From Halobacillus litoralis (GTDB lineage Bacteria > Bacillota > Bacilli > Bacillales > Halobacillaceae), in assembly GCF_004101865.1 (NCBI RefSeq), contig NZ_CP026119.1, positions 62,001-126,000 on the forward strand: a stretch of DNA of 64,000 nucleotides. The letters run 5' to 3'. The notes beneath the pieces are model-generated. The model was not told where the DNA came from, ran no database searches, and worked only from the letters and a program-made list of their open reading frames with translations. Each line of letters starts with the position of its first letter. The first letter of the stretch is position 1. Position numbers and translations under genes: made by a program. Positions 47,995 to 56,194 of this stretch are shown here, piece by piece.

Positions 47995-48026
47995 TTATGA
48001 ATATACATCAGCGACAACAAAGTTGG
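47922..48026. repeat. 105-bp direct repeat, copy 1
   Basis: Starts AAAGGTTCGAACTCAAAGAG inside the methyltransferase gene and ends AACAAAGTTGG past its stop. Copy 2 is at 48308-48412. About 93 percent identical, no gaps. Confidence 0.95.
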
Positions 48027-48052
48027 AAAAACAAACGAAACGGGGCGATAGT

Positions 48053-48286
48053 ATGACGGAAAGAACGAATACGGACAAGCTACGCATGATAGTAGAATAC
48101 AACGAACAGGAATTGCACGAGCACGGGGAGTTATCGGACTTGGTTACTTTCGAATCGAATATCCAAGAGATTTCCAATCCGTTCCTCAGCGAGTGTCTAC
48201 GGTTCAGTGTTAACCCATTCGAATACTACGGGGAAGACTTAATGGAAGCCTTTATTGAACGAGCAGCACATAAAGGGTTTCTATAA
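48053..48286 (+). CDS. small hypothetical protein between direct repeats
   Basis: 77 residues from ATG 48053 (GGGGCG site), acidic and helical (RMIVEYNEQELHEHGELSDL). Its DNA is visibly richer in GC (about 45 percent) than its surroundings. It sits in a 386-base unit bounded by the two 105-base repeats, as if inserted by a duplication or a mobile cassette. Unrecognised. Confidence 0.55.
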   Translation: MTERTNTDKLRMIVEYNEQELHEHGELSDLVTFESNIQEISNPFLSECLRFSVNPFEYYGEDLMEAFIERAAHKGFL

Positions 48287-48307
48287 TATGTTGACGAGTA
48301 TTCTCCA

Positions 48308-48412
48308 AAAGGTTCGAACTCAAAGAGATGTATCCGTAAAAATTATCTCTCCCTCCGGTTTAGTGGGGAAGTTAGTCTAATTATGAACATACATCAGCGA
48401 TAACAAAGTTGG
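48308..48412. repeat. 105-bp direct repeat, copy 2
   Basis: Second copy of the 3' end of the methyltransferase gene and its trailing DNA, now out of coding context. A truncated duplicate of the gene end. Confidence 0.95.
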
Positions 48413-48473
48413 GTACTGACAAATAAAGTCGGAAACTCAGTTGGTTTATCAAAATCAGACATTATGAGAGAAG

Positions 48474-48504
48474 AAAGGGACACAAAATTTTTGTGTCCTT
48501 TTTC
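48474..48504 (+). terminator. intrinsic terminator
   Basis: AAAGGGACACAAAA-TTTTTGTGTCCTTTTT hairpin. The LPD1 gene follows 27 bases on, again with no new promoter. Confidence 0.85.
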
Positions 48505-48530
48505 TTTTAATCAAAGAAAGGGAGTAATAA

Positions 48531-50378
48531 ATGATGGAAAAACAAATTGATATGTTCACCAATAAGTTCAATGGAGTCAAGGATATTCGCACGAAAGGAC
48601 AAGAAAGTAATCTTGTGGCTTTTGATGTGGGTGAAAAAATAGAAGGATCACGTAAAGAAGAAGCAGCGTTGAGACAACAATTCGAAGAGAACATGAGTAT
48701 TTCTAATCTCCAATTGGTTGAAGAAGCTAATCCTTTAGCTGCAGCTGAGTTGGTTACACGAAAAGCAATGTTTTCCGGCTTTTCTTTGGAGAAAGAGAAA
48801 GATAATGGAACAGAAGTGATGATTGCAAAGGTAAAAGACCTCATCATTAAAAGAATAGATAAGCACCCTAAAGATTGTCCTTCAGAACGCGAAACTTATG
48901 CTGAAGCGGCTAATTATATAATGGATTCATTCCGTAAAGTATGTACCTGGAATGAATTTCAATCCATGTATAAGGAGATACGACAAAAACTTCTTTACGA
49001 GAGGAAGGACCCTTCATTTGCGAAACAAAGATTAGAAGAAACTAGGTTGGAATTAGATAAGTACGAGTCCGAATCTGAACGATATGAGAGGGCTTTAAAA
49101 AGCTATTATTCCTACCAAGACATGATTTCTCATATTGAAGATGCTCGAAGAATCCCTCTTGAAGTATTAGGTGATAAATTTACGAACTTCTTCCTTAAGG
49201 TGAAAAGTTGCAATACTACATTGAAAAACATTCAGGTAAATGTAAGTTCGTGGGATGATTTACTTGAGCCACCAAAGTCTGAGAAGAACTCTACAACTAC
49301 CCGCCAACCTGTTTGGTCTAGGAGGTTGCCTGAGCGTCCAGGACGTATAGGCGGAGAAGTGGTCAATATTGAAACACCGAATGATATTGTCGGGCTTCTA
49401 GGGTTTAGAGGAGTTGAGTTTGGACATTGGGTAAATGATCAAGAGGCTTTGGAGCATATCACTAAATGTACAGAAGCATTCTTAGATTTAAGAGATATTT
49501 TAAAGATGGACCATAACTATTCCATTACTTTTAACGGGGATTTAGGCATTGGCTTTGGATCCAGAGGAAGAGGAAAAGCAAATGGCCATTATGATTTAAA
49601 GAATAGAATTATCAACTTGACTAAGAAGAGGGGATTGTTAGGCATTGTTGCTCATGAATGGTTTCATGGTTTGGACCATTATTTGTACAATGTGTCTCAT
49701 TCTCACAGAAGCGGTCATTTACAGATGTTGAGCAATCACGAAGGAATTGGGTCTAATCTGTCACCTCAAGTTGTTAAACGTTCCAAAGAGCTTATGGAGG
49801 TTATTCTAAACGGAAAAAGTATCGAATTGCTTCCCAATAAAAATACAGATACATCTAAGTGGAGAATAGGGATATCTTTATCGAATTTATATAAGAAAAC
49901 AAACGCAGACTTATATGAATGTATGAGGACGAAGGCAGAAGAAATGAAAAAGACTATGGAAAACCACAAAAGTATCTATGGCCATTGCATTTCCGAAAAA
50001 GACGCGTTACGTTTAGAAAATAAATACAAGCGAGATATTCGTAAAACAGCACAGGCTCTTGCTTGGCTACATGAAGATAAAACAGGTGAAAGAGTGAACT
50101 TTATTCCTGTTCCATCAGATAGTTCTGAGTATTTCCAGCAATCCATTTCTTTAGACAAAGGGAAGGTAGGTAAATACTGGAGTAGCCATATTGAATTAGC
50201 CGCTCGAGCATTTGAAGCTTATATCTCGGACAACTCGAAAGAGAAAAACTTATCTAATGATTATTTAGTTAGTGGAACAGAGGATGAACGTGCCTTCCCT
50301 GAAGGAGAAGAAAGAGAAAAAATCAACAGCCATTTTGATAAGTTCTTTGATGAACTGCGAAAGGTTCAATTGGTTTAA
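48531..50378 (+). CDS. LPD1-like zinc metallopeptidase-fold protein
   Basis: 615 residues from ATG 48531 (AAAGGGAG). A helical N-terminal half (about 1-230), then an LPD1-type region: GFGSRGRGKANGHYDLKNR, LTKKRGLLGIVAHEWFHGLD (HEWFH at about 379-383) and, near the C-terminus, SSHIELAARAFEAYISD. LPD1 domains occur in large polyvalent proteins of phages and conjugative elements and look like zinc peptidases; they may enter the recipient cell and act on host defences. No known substrate. One of the clearest candidates for an establishment-function protein here. Confidence 0.75.
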   Translation: MMEKQIDMFTNKFNGVKDIRTKGQESNLVAFDVGEKIEGSRKEEAALRQQFEENMSISNLQLVEEANPLAAAELVTRKAMFSGFSLEKEKDNGTEVMIAKVKDLIIKRIDKHPKDCPSERETYAEAANYIMDSFRKVCTWNEFQSMYKEIRQKLLYERKDPSFAKQRLEETRLELDKYESESERYERALKSYYSYQDMISHIEDARRIPLEVLGDKFTNFFLKVKSCNTTLKNIQVNVSSWDDLLEPPKSEKNSTTTRQPVWSRRLPERPGRIGGEVVNIETPNDIVGLLGFRGVEFGHWVNDQEALEHITKCTEAFLDLRDILKMDHNYSITFNGDLGIGFGSRGRGKANGHYDLKNRIINLTKKRGLLGIVAHEWFHGLDHYLYNVSHSHRSGHLQMLSNHEGIGSNLSPQVVKRSKELMEVILNGKSIELLPNKNTDTSKWRIGISLSNLYKKTNADLYECMRTKAEEMKKTMENHKSIYGHCISEKDALRLENKYKRDIRKTAQALAWLHEDKTGERVNFIPVPSDSSEYFQQSISLDKGKVGKYWSSHIELAARAFEAYISDNSKEKNLSNDYLVSGTEDERAFPEGEEREKINSHFDKFFDELRKVQLV

Positions 50379-50421
50379 TCATCAAAACACACATAACTAA
50401 TTATGAGAGGAAGAGACTAAG

Positions 50422-50733
50422 GTGCAACAATTAAAGCCCATTAAAATAGAGCTAGATGAATATATCAGGATGCAGATATTTAATATAGAATGGTTTAATG
50501 AATTGGAAGATGAAACTATTGGTCTTATGAAAGTTAGGTTTAGTCATTCTGATTTCATTACAAATATAAGCATATGGTTTGATGAAGAGGATAACCATTA
50601 TGTTTGCTTACCTATCCATACGGGGGAAAATCTAATGATAGAAGAGGATACCGAGGGACTTGTGAGCTTTTTGGTTTCCGATATATTAGATGAATATTAC
50701 TTAAGCAATAACTTTTATGCTACAGTAAGCTAA
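50422..50733 (+). CDS. hypothetical protein
   Basis: 103 residues from GTG 50422 (GAGGAAG site). Beta-rich, soluble, acidic, no signal peptide. Followed directly by a terminator, so it ends the SSB-to-LPD1 unit. Unrecognised. Confidence 0.6.
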   Translation: MQQLKPIKIELDEYIRMQIFNIEWFNELEDETIGLMKVRFSHSDFITNISIWFDEEDNHYVCLPIHTGENLMIEEDTEGLVSFLVSDILDEYYLSNNFYATVS

Positions 50734-50738
50734 AACCA

Positions 50739-50776
50739 AAGACACAATCCAATTTAATGTGATTGTGTCTTTTTTT
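50739..50776 (+). terminator. intrinsic terminator
   Basis: AAAGACACAATC...GATTGTGTCTTT perfect stem and T7 tail. Confidence 0.92.
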
Positions 50777-50900
50777 AAAAATAATTGTATATGGCATTTA
50801 TTCATTGTAGGTTTTGGCAACATGTTTATTAGAAAAATTGTATAAATAAACGCGTTAATTAATGCATGAACGTGTATGTATATTCAATATTAGGACAATT

Positions 50901-50958
50901 ATCTCGAAACTGAGTCTTATAGAAACGGGCAGGTTTGCGTAAGACTCAGTTTCGAGAT
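50901..50958. repeat. dispersed dyad repeat, copy 1 (with full inverted partner)
   Basis: ATCTCGAAACTGAGTCTT (50901-50918), loop containing AAACGGGC, then its exact inverse AAGACTCAGTTTCGAGAT (50941-50958). First of five copies of a CTCGAAxTCGAG-TCTTA...ACGGGGG element. The 50777-51030 gap holds nothing else recognisable. Confidence 0.85.
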
Positions 50959-51030
50959 AATAGGTGAAATTGGATGATTTTTGAAGCTTTAAATTGAGCT
51001 GTTCGTAATTTGTATTAGGGGGTTTTTAAG

Positions 51031-51219
51031 GTGAGTAACAAATATGTTAAATATTCAATCCTTGCTGGTTTGGTTACTTTTGCTTTATGTTTAATCATTT
51101 TCTTCACGATTGATTCTCCCTCCCCATATATTGCAGGACTAATTGTAGGCTTTATGATATTTGAAATAAGTTTTTATCACTTATTCGGCAAGGAAAAGAA
51201 GAGACTAGAGTTGATGTGA
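51031..51219 (+). CDS. small membrane protein
   Basis: 62 residues from GTG 51031 (AGGGGG site). Two hydrophobic helices (YSILAGLVTFALCLIIFFTI, YIAGLIVGFMIFEISFYHLF) and a basic end. No family recognised. Confidence 0.6.
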   Translation: MSNKYVKYSILAGLVTFALCLIIFFTIDSPSPYIAGLIVGFMIFEISFYHLFGKEKKRLELM

Positions 51220-51430
51220 CGAGTAATAAGCTGCTTTCTTACGGATAAGGGGGCGAATGCTAAAAAGAATATTTGCCCTTTTACATTAGCAAAGGGCTGT
51301 CATAATGTATGACGGATCAGGATAACTTAATAAACATTCTTGTATTGAAACCTTTTCTCAAAGTCTTTCGTAAGAAATAAATAAAGTTAAAATTAGATGT
51401 GCGTGGACGTATTGACGGAGGGGACTTGGC

Positions 51431-51841
51431 TTGAAGTATATAGCTATACTTATAGTTTTTTGTTTTACAGTGTTATTTGCTTATGATTACTTTCCCGGTA
51501 TTACACACGTAATTGAAGTTCCAAAAACGGTAGTTATTTTTCTTGTCCTTGGCTTATTTTTAATCAGTATGTTGTTTAATAGGAATAAGAGAGTTTACGA
51601 AAAGGCTGTTTTAAGATGGCAAGTGTTTATTGCATCCTATATTCTATTTTTAATGGGATTGTTTACTGTTTTAGGCGGGGAATCAACTTCTGGAATATCA
51701 TTTAGTAATGGAGTTTTTTGGCTTGTGTTACTCATTTCTATTTATGAAATTGTTTCTCAATGGAGAAGGTTAAAAATTCACAGTCAATATCCAGTTAAGT
51801 TGAATTCTCATAAAGTAACAGGTTCTAAAGTGAAAGAATAG
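51431..51841 (+). CDS. membrane protein
   Basis: 136 residues from TTG 51431 after GGAGGGG. Four helices and a positively charged tail; no known domain. It lies between two copies of the dispersed dyad repeat. Confidence 0.6.
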   Translation: MKYIAILIVFCFTVLFAYDYFPGITHVIEVPKTVVIFLVLGLFLISMLFNRNKRVYEKAVLRWQVFIASYILFLMGLFTVLGGESTSGISFSNGVFWLVLLISIYEIVSQWRRLKIHSQYPVKLNSHKVTGSKVKE

Positions 51842-51842
51842 T

Positions 51843-51885
51843 AAGAGATGTCTCGAATTCGAGTCTTACGTAAACGGGGGCTTAT
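51843..51885. repeat. dispersed dyad repeat, copy 2
   Basis: AAGAGATGTCTCGAATTCGA then GTCTTACGTAAACGGGGGC: inner CTCGAATTCGAG palindrome, outer TAAGA/TCTTA pairing, followed by ACGGGGGC and a CCCCC complement 25 bases on. Confidence 0.85.
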
Positions 51886-51963
51886 CTTCAATAAGGACTT
51901 ACCCCCTTGTTGCACTAAAGAGGCAGTTTAGTCGATTAAAGAAATTATATATGGAGGAGTAGG

Positions 51964-52248
51964 ATGCAAGAGAAAATCAACTTTTGGTCATTTATCTTTT
52001 CGATTATTTGTGTGGTCTTGTTTCTAACTGTTTCATTTTCAGGTTGGTTTACGAATTCCATATTTGGTATTCATCCTTTAACCATAGTTTTATTTGTTAC
52101 GTTATTTACATTTCTATTTGGTATGCTTGGTTTCTCAGGTGTTAGGAGCTGTAAAGGTATGGCAAGAAGTGTATCCACAGTAGTTGTAACACTAATTTTA
52201 TCAGCTTATCTGGGCTTTGCTTTACTATTTGGGAGTTTGCTTAACTAA
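51964..52248 (+). CDS. small membrane protein
   Basis: 94 residues from ATG 51964 (GGAGGAG). Three helices (FSIICVVLFLTVSFSGWF and two more). Same general size and style as the neighbouring membrane genes. No family. Confidence 0.6.
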   Translation: MQEKINFWSFIFSIICVVLFLTVSFSGWFTNSIFGIHPLTIVLFVTLFTFLFGMLGFSGVRSCKGMARSVSTVVVTLILSAYLGFALLFGSLLN

Positions 52249-52261
52249 CTGGTGCCAAGAT

Positions 52262-52345
52262 ATATCTCGAAATCAAGTCTTATAAAAACGGGGGCAAGAA
52301 CAGTAAGAGATAACTCTAATTCGAGTATTACATAAACGGGGACAA
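52262..52345. repeat. dispersed dyad repeat, copies 3 and 4
   Basis: Two tandem copies: ATCTCGAAATCAAGTCTTAT with AAAAACGGGGGC (52263-52294) and TAACTCTAATTCGAGTATTA with CATAAACGGGGAC (52312-52342). Both have mismatches from the consensus in the stem, some of them compensated. Confidence 0.8.
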
Positions 52346-52536
52346 ATCCGAAATATATAAGATGAAATCTTATGTTTGTAATCGTCATAGCCACAATATA
52401 AGGTTTAATGAGTGTTATCATGATGATGGTTTTATCCTTGTTTAATTTTTGACTCGTAAGCTTATAGGGATAGTGTTAAATTTCCTTCTTTCCAAAGTGT
52501 AGATCATTTCCGGATCTTCAGCTTTCACAGGTAAAG

Positions 52537-52577
52537 AAAGCCCCTGGCATATTAAAGATGCTATCAGGGGCTTTTTA
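52537..52577. terminator. intrinsic terminator
   Basis: AAAGCCCCTG...CAGGGGCTTT perfect 10-bp stem with TTT tail, in a 430-base non-coding stretch. Confidence 0.85.
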
Positions 52578-52681
52578 AATGGTGTCAAAGGAACTCTTCA
52601 CTGGAAGGAAGTTATGCTCTATGACACCTTCTTAATTTCTGAAATTTTAAATTTACATTCTACAAAGGAGTAAACAATAAC

Positions 52682-53098
52682 TTAAAGGATTCCACCAAGA
52701 ATACCATCAAGTATTCCTTCATCTTCATCCTCGTGGTTATCCTCTTCGCCTTCATCTTCTTCGAGAAGATTATCCAGATTTACGTTAGCATCCAGATCAA
52801 GATCTAGTTTCGCACTATCCTCTACACTCCAACCGTTTTCTTCGGCCCAGTCTTGCAGTTCTACTTCAGTCATGCCATTGGCTTTGGCAAATGCTTGTAG
52901 ATCATCCATTTCCCAATCATTCGTTTCTGCCCAGGCTTGAAGGTTAGCTTTTGTCACGGTTTCCCCTTCATCAATCGCTGTTTCTACTTTCGTGTGGAGA
53001 TCGACTGTGGCACTTGCGTCTTCGGCTGCAGAAACACTCCCTACACCTGCCATTCCAATAGATATAGCCATTCCTGTAGCTGCTAGAGTTTTTAACAT
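52682..53098 (-). CDS. small secreted acidic protein with WAExN repeats
   Basis: 138 residues from ATG 53098 (AAAGGAGGAG). Signal peptide (GMAISIGMAGVGSVSA-AED), then three short helical repeats of the form A-W/F-A-x-x-N-x-W/M (AWAETNDW, AFAKANGM, DWAEENGW), then an extremely acidic run and a small hydrophobic end (ILDGILGGIL). No known family. The repeats look like a coiled or surface-binding module. No mature Cys. Confidence 0.7.
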   Translation of the reverse strand: MLKTLAATGMAISIGMAGVGSVSAAEDASATVDLHTKVETAIDEGETVTKANLQAWAETNDWEMDDLQAFAKANGMTEVELQDWAEENGWSVEDSAKLDLDLDANVNLDNLLEEDEGEEDNHEDEDEGILDGILGGIL

Positions 53099-53264
53099 GA
53101 TAAATCTCCTCCTTTAATTATTTTCACCAAGCTTTCGTATGAGATGGATCACTGGATCATCATATTTCATGGTTTAAGGTTGAAGTCCTATAGATTGTCA
53201 TATTTGAAATTTAATTGTAAAAAAGTGCGTTTAAAGTAAGTTTGAATTTATGTGAACAGCCAAT

Positions 53265-54126
53265 GTGAAATATAAAAAGTGTAATCTATGGACAGGAAGA
53301 GAGCTTACTCCAACATCCTTTCCAAAACAAGAATCCGGTGGGCGTGGAAACGACCCTATGCAGGATTCAGAGAGCCTTTGTGGTTCCGTTGGTTGTTTTG
53401 ATGACCCTGAATTATCAATCAAGCAAGGTGTGAAATACTTTTCTGGTGTGATTGAACGTGCCGATGGAGACAATAAGCTAGCCTTGCAGAGTTACAATTT
53501 TGGCGGTGGCTTCATCGATTATGTGATTGAACGTGAAGGAAGCTACAGCCAGGAGTTAGCGATTGATTTTTCAGCAATGAAATATGAAGAGTTGAGCCAT
53601 ACAGGGAACTATTCTTGTATTCACCCTGAGATGCTTCCCAAATGGGCGTGCTATGGCGACGTGTTTTATGTTGATAACGTTTTACGCTATTACGATTATG
53701 CGGTAGCTGTTGATGGGGAATTTGCGGTCCCTGTTCAAGGTGGATTAAACACCACCAGTAATTATGGGATGAGAACACACCCTATCAGCGGGGAAGTTGA
53801 CATGCACAAAGGCATGGATTTTGACTGCGTTGGGAATGTCACTCCTATTTTCGCCGCCCAATCAGGGAAAGTGGTTTATTCCCAGTTTCAAGGTGCAGCT
53901 GGTTATGGGAATTTAGTGATGATACAGCATGGAGATCAACTCATTACAGGTTATGCTCACTTATCTTCTTTAAGCGTTGACGCTGGTGATACGGTGAAAC
54001 AAGGTCAAAAAGTCGGTGTGTGTGGTACAACAGGGTCTAGTACGGGACCCCCATCTCCATTTTGAAACAAAAACATCCTTATGGGATGGACATATGAACC
54101 CTGCTCAATTTCTTGGATTAGGATAA
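53265..54126 (+). pseudogene. frameshifted bifunctional lysozyme/M23 endopeptidase (conjugation wall hydrolase remnant)
   Basis: An N-terminally truncated bLysG-type muramidase (FPKQESGGRGNDPMQDSESL, near residue 20) followed by a peptidase M23 domain (NYGMRTHPISG, MHKGMDFDCV, GNLVMIQHGDQLITGYAHLS). One extra C in a CCCCC run near 54050 breaks the frame just before the HLHFE motif; with it removed, the protein continues GPHLHFETKTSLWDGHMNPA to a stop at 54126. Such two-domain hydrolases serve type IV transfer in Gram-positive conjugative elements (as VirB1/CwlT do). The gene start is lost or altered. Confidence 0.8.
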
Positions 54127-54132
54127 TATTAA

Positions 54133-54697
54133 ATGAAGAGAGATATGGTATTAAAAACGATTGTCTTAGTCATCGGATTAGCTGTTGCCATCCTGACTTG
54201 GTTTGGCTTTCGTACCATCGATAACCAAGCTCAACAGATCGACAAACTTGAACAACGGATTGAGAAAAAAGATAATCAGATTCACTACTTAGAAGAAAAC
54301 AACCAAGAACAAAACGAAGTAATCGAAAGTTCTTCCACTCAGAAGATTCAAGATTCCGTTGAGGTGTGTAGAATCCGTTTTTGAAGTACAAGAAGGGAAT
54401 TATCAAGAAAGAAAAGGGCAAGCGGAAACGATCTTAACGCAAGCCATGCTTAACGAAATCTTTCCGGATGAGGATGAATACACGGTGATGTATGAGTATG
54501 CCGTAGATCAAATTCATTCCTATGTTGATCAAAAAGATGAAGAAGCCAGCGCTTTTGTGACGTTTGAACAAGAGGTTACAGACACGAAGAACAAAAAGGA
54601 AAATGACAGCTATGTCACGATTGAATTCTTCCTCCAAAAAGAAGGCGAACGCTGTTTAATCAATGACTTTAAACAGATTCAATCGGAACCTTTATAA
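54133..54697 (+). pseudogene. frameshifted membrane/coiled-coil protein, neighbour of the lysozyme remnant
   Basis: First part: ATG 54133 with a membrane helix and coiled coil (QIDKLEQRIEKKDNQIHYLE), frame broken near 54365 after QDSVEV. The second part resumes in another frame (VESVFEVQEGNYQERKGQAE and on to 54697). Together about 188 residues, similar in form to TcpC-like or other conjugation membrane proteins. The frameshift is a short indel. Like the gene before it, it is a decayed part of an older transfer system. Confidence 0.7.
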
Positions 54698-54702
54698 ATT
54701 AA

Positions 54703-54748
54703 AAACCCCCTCAAAACCTTGTTTTATTAAGGGTTGGAGGGGGTTTTT
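54703..54748. terminator. intrinsic terminator
   Basis: AAAAACCCCCTC...GAGGGGGTTTTTAA stem after the remnant genes. Confidence 0.88.
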
Positions 54749-54810
54749 AATGAAATAACGCAACGTATTGAATCTTTTTCATTATGTTTCTTCGAAATTT
54801 TAAAAAAAGA

Positions 54811-54957
54811 TTATGATTTCATACTAGATTTTAGTTGTAGAATAGCTTTTGTTAAGCTATCGATTCGTTTTTCAAACCTAGTTAACAAGTAAATGGCTAC
54901 TACAATGGGAAAACCAACATTACCTGTAAGCATCGCCCACTCTGGTATTTCTGACAT
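54811..54957 (-). CDS. YvrJ-family small protein (set B)
   Basis: 48 residues from ATG 54957, with TAGGAGG six bases upstream. Begins MSEIPEWAMLTGNVGFPIVV then AIYLLTRFEKRIDSL: the YvrJ Gly-Phe-Pro helix and charged tail, as in the gene at 13425. It is divergent from the second SigO-like gene, 250 bases away, as expected if it belongs to the same regulon. Confidence 0.8.
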   Translation of the reverse strand: MSEIPEWAMLTGNVGFPIVVAIYLLTRFEKRIDSLTKAILQLKSSMKS

Positions 54958-55205
54958 ATGATAACCTCCTAGCTTTTATTTCAACACCTTAGGTTTTGTA
55001 GGTGAGGAATGACCTAAGTTCTGTGATGTTTTTTCACCACCCTTCTTCCTTTTAAAAGGATATTTTTAAGAAAAATATCACAACTTTTCTTGTTAAATCG
55101 TAAAAAACAAATTAAAATAAGAACGAATGTTCGTGTTTTGGTTGTGTTTTTTTTGACCTTTATGACCTTTTAACCACTAGTAGTGAGAATATAAGGAGGT
55201 ACTTT

Positions 55206-55823
55206 ATGTTTAAGGAGTATAACAACTATTTTTCCATCGAAGATCAGCGCCTATTACTCCAATTTATAAAAGGTCATCAAGAGTTGCTTGAAAATCCTCT
55301 TGTTATATCTTTTCTAGAAAAAAGAGAAAATCTTACTCTTTTAGTTCAACACCTCCGATCCCCTTCCAAACAGAATAAACAAGCCTTAGATGAAGCTTTT
55401 CGTGAATATTATACAGGCGTTAAGATACTTAATTATTTGTCTAAAACCTTGTATTGGGAAGCAGTAAATTTTGATAAGAAGAAACGAAAAGAAAATATAA
55501 GATTTCCTTTGGTAGTCGATGGAGCAGCTAGTGAAGAGGATTCTGGTTATGAAGAAAGTCTGGTATCTGAGGAAGAGTCTGTAGAAAACCAAATCATTGA
55601 AAGTTCTAGGTCATTTTTAATAGATAGGATAGGGGATATAAGGTTGAAAACAGCATTCTCCTCATTAACCCAACGTCAAAAACAATTGTTAGAAGGCGTA
55701 TATGGAGACAACCTTACTATTACGGAAACGGCTGATAAGTTAGGAATTACGCAGCAAGGTGCTTCAAAAATTCATAAATTAGCAATTGAGCGATTAAAGA
55801 AAGGAATGAGTAAAGACAAATGA
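55206..55823 (+). CDS. SigO-like sigma factor subunit (set B)
   Basis: 205 residues from ATG 55206 (AAGGAGGTA). Aligns with the set A protein in the same order: EKRENLTLLVQHLR, KILNYLSKTLYWEAVNFDKK, RFPLVV, then a sigma region 4 HTH (LTQRQKQLLEGVYGDNLTIT, ETADKLGITQQGASKIHKLA). It overlaps the RsoA-like gene by 4 bases (ATGA), so both subunits are made together, as in a two-part sigma factor. The overall resemblance to B. subtilis SigO is clear, but a full regulon cannot be seen. Neighbouring targets may include YvrJ (54811) and the amidase at 56195. Confidence 0.8.
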   Translation: MFKEYNNYFSIEDQRLLLQFIKGHQELLENPLVISFLEKRENLTLLVQHLRSPSKQNKQALDEAFREYYTGVKILNYLSKTLYWEAVNFDKKKRKENIRFPLVVDGAASEEDSGYEESLVSEEESVENQIIESSRSFLIDRIGDIRLKTAFSSLTQRQKQLLEGVYGDNLTITETADKLGITQQGASKIHKLAIERLKKGMSKDK

Positions 55824-56059
55824 AAGAATGGAAAGAATTAATCGAATGGTCTCAGCAAGGAGACGAACAAAGCACACTAAAAATCATTCGAAAAGTAGAA
55901 CCAAAGATAAAAAAATCTCTTAAACAAACCCTTTCCCAAGATAGAGAAAATCTTGAACAGGAATTAATTATTAAAACTATAAAAATCATACAATCGTTTG
56001 ATACTAACCAAGTTCCAGGGTTTTGGGAGTTTATGAATAAAAGTGAAAAACTTTCTTGA
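55820..56059 (+). CDS. RsoA-like co-sigma subunit (set B)
   Basis: 79 residues, the same length as B. subtilis RsoA. IRKVEPKIKKSLKQTLSQDR followed by ENLEQELIIKTIKIIQSFD and a FWEFMNK end match the set A protein. It provides a region 2-like function to the SigO-like subunit. Overlaps the sigma gene (ATGA). Confidence 0.78.
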   Translation: MKEWKELIEWSQQGDEQSTLKIIRKVEPKIKKSLKQTLSQDRENLEQELIIKTIKIIQSFDTNQVPGFWEFMNKSEKLS

Positions 56060-56194
56060 AAATTTTATTTTAGGTTGTTTTTTTCTTCAGTTCCACTCTT
56101 TACCTACTATACGAAATAGCCAATCTCTTTGTTGGGTGTATGAAGAAGGCGGCTAACACCCTTTCGTGATAAAAGTTTGAAAGGATGAATAATA

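Noticed and set aside
47922..48412. Insertion sequence
   Set aside because: Flanking repeats are direct, not terminal inverted, and the enclosed gene is not a transposase.
53265..54126. Intact wall hydrolase of the Tad-like transfer system
   Set aside because: Frame is broken before the M23 HLHFE motif and the N-terminus is incomplete, so it was called a pseudogene.
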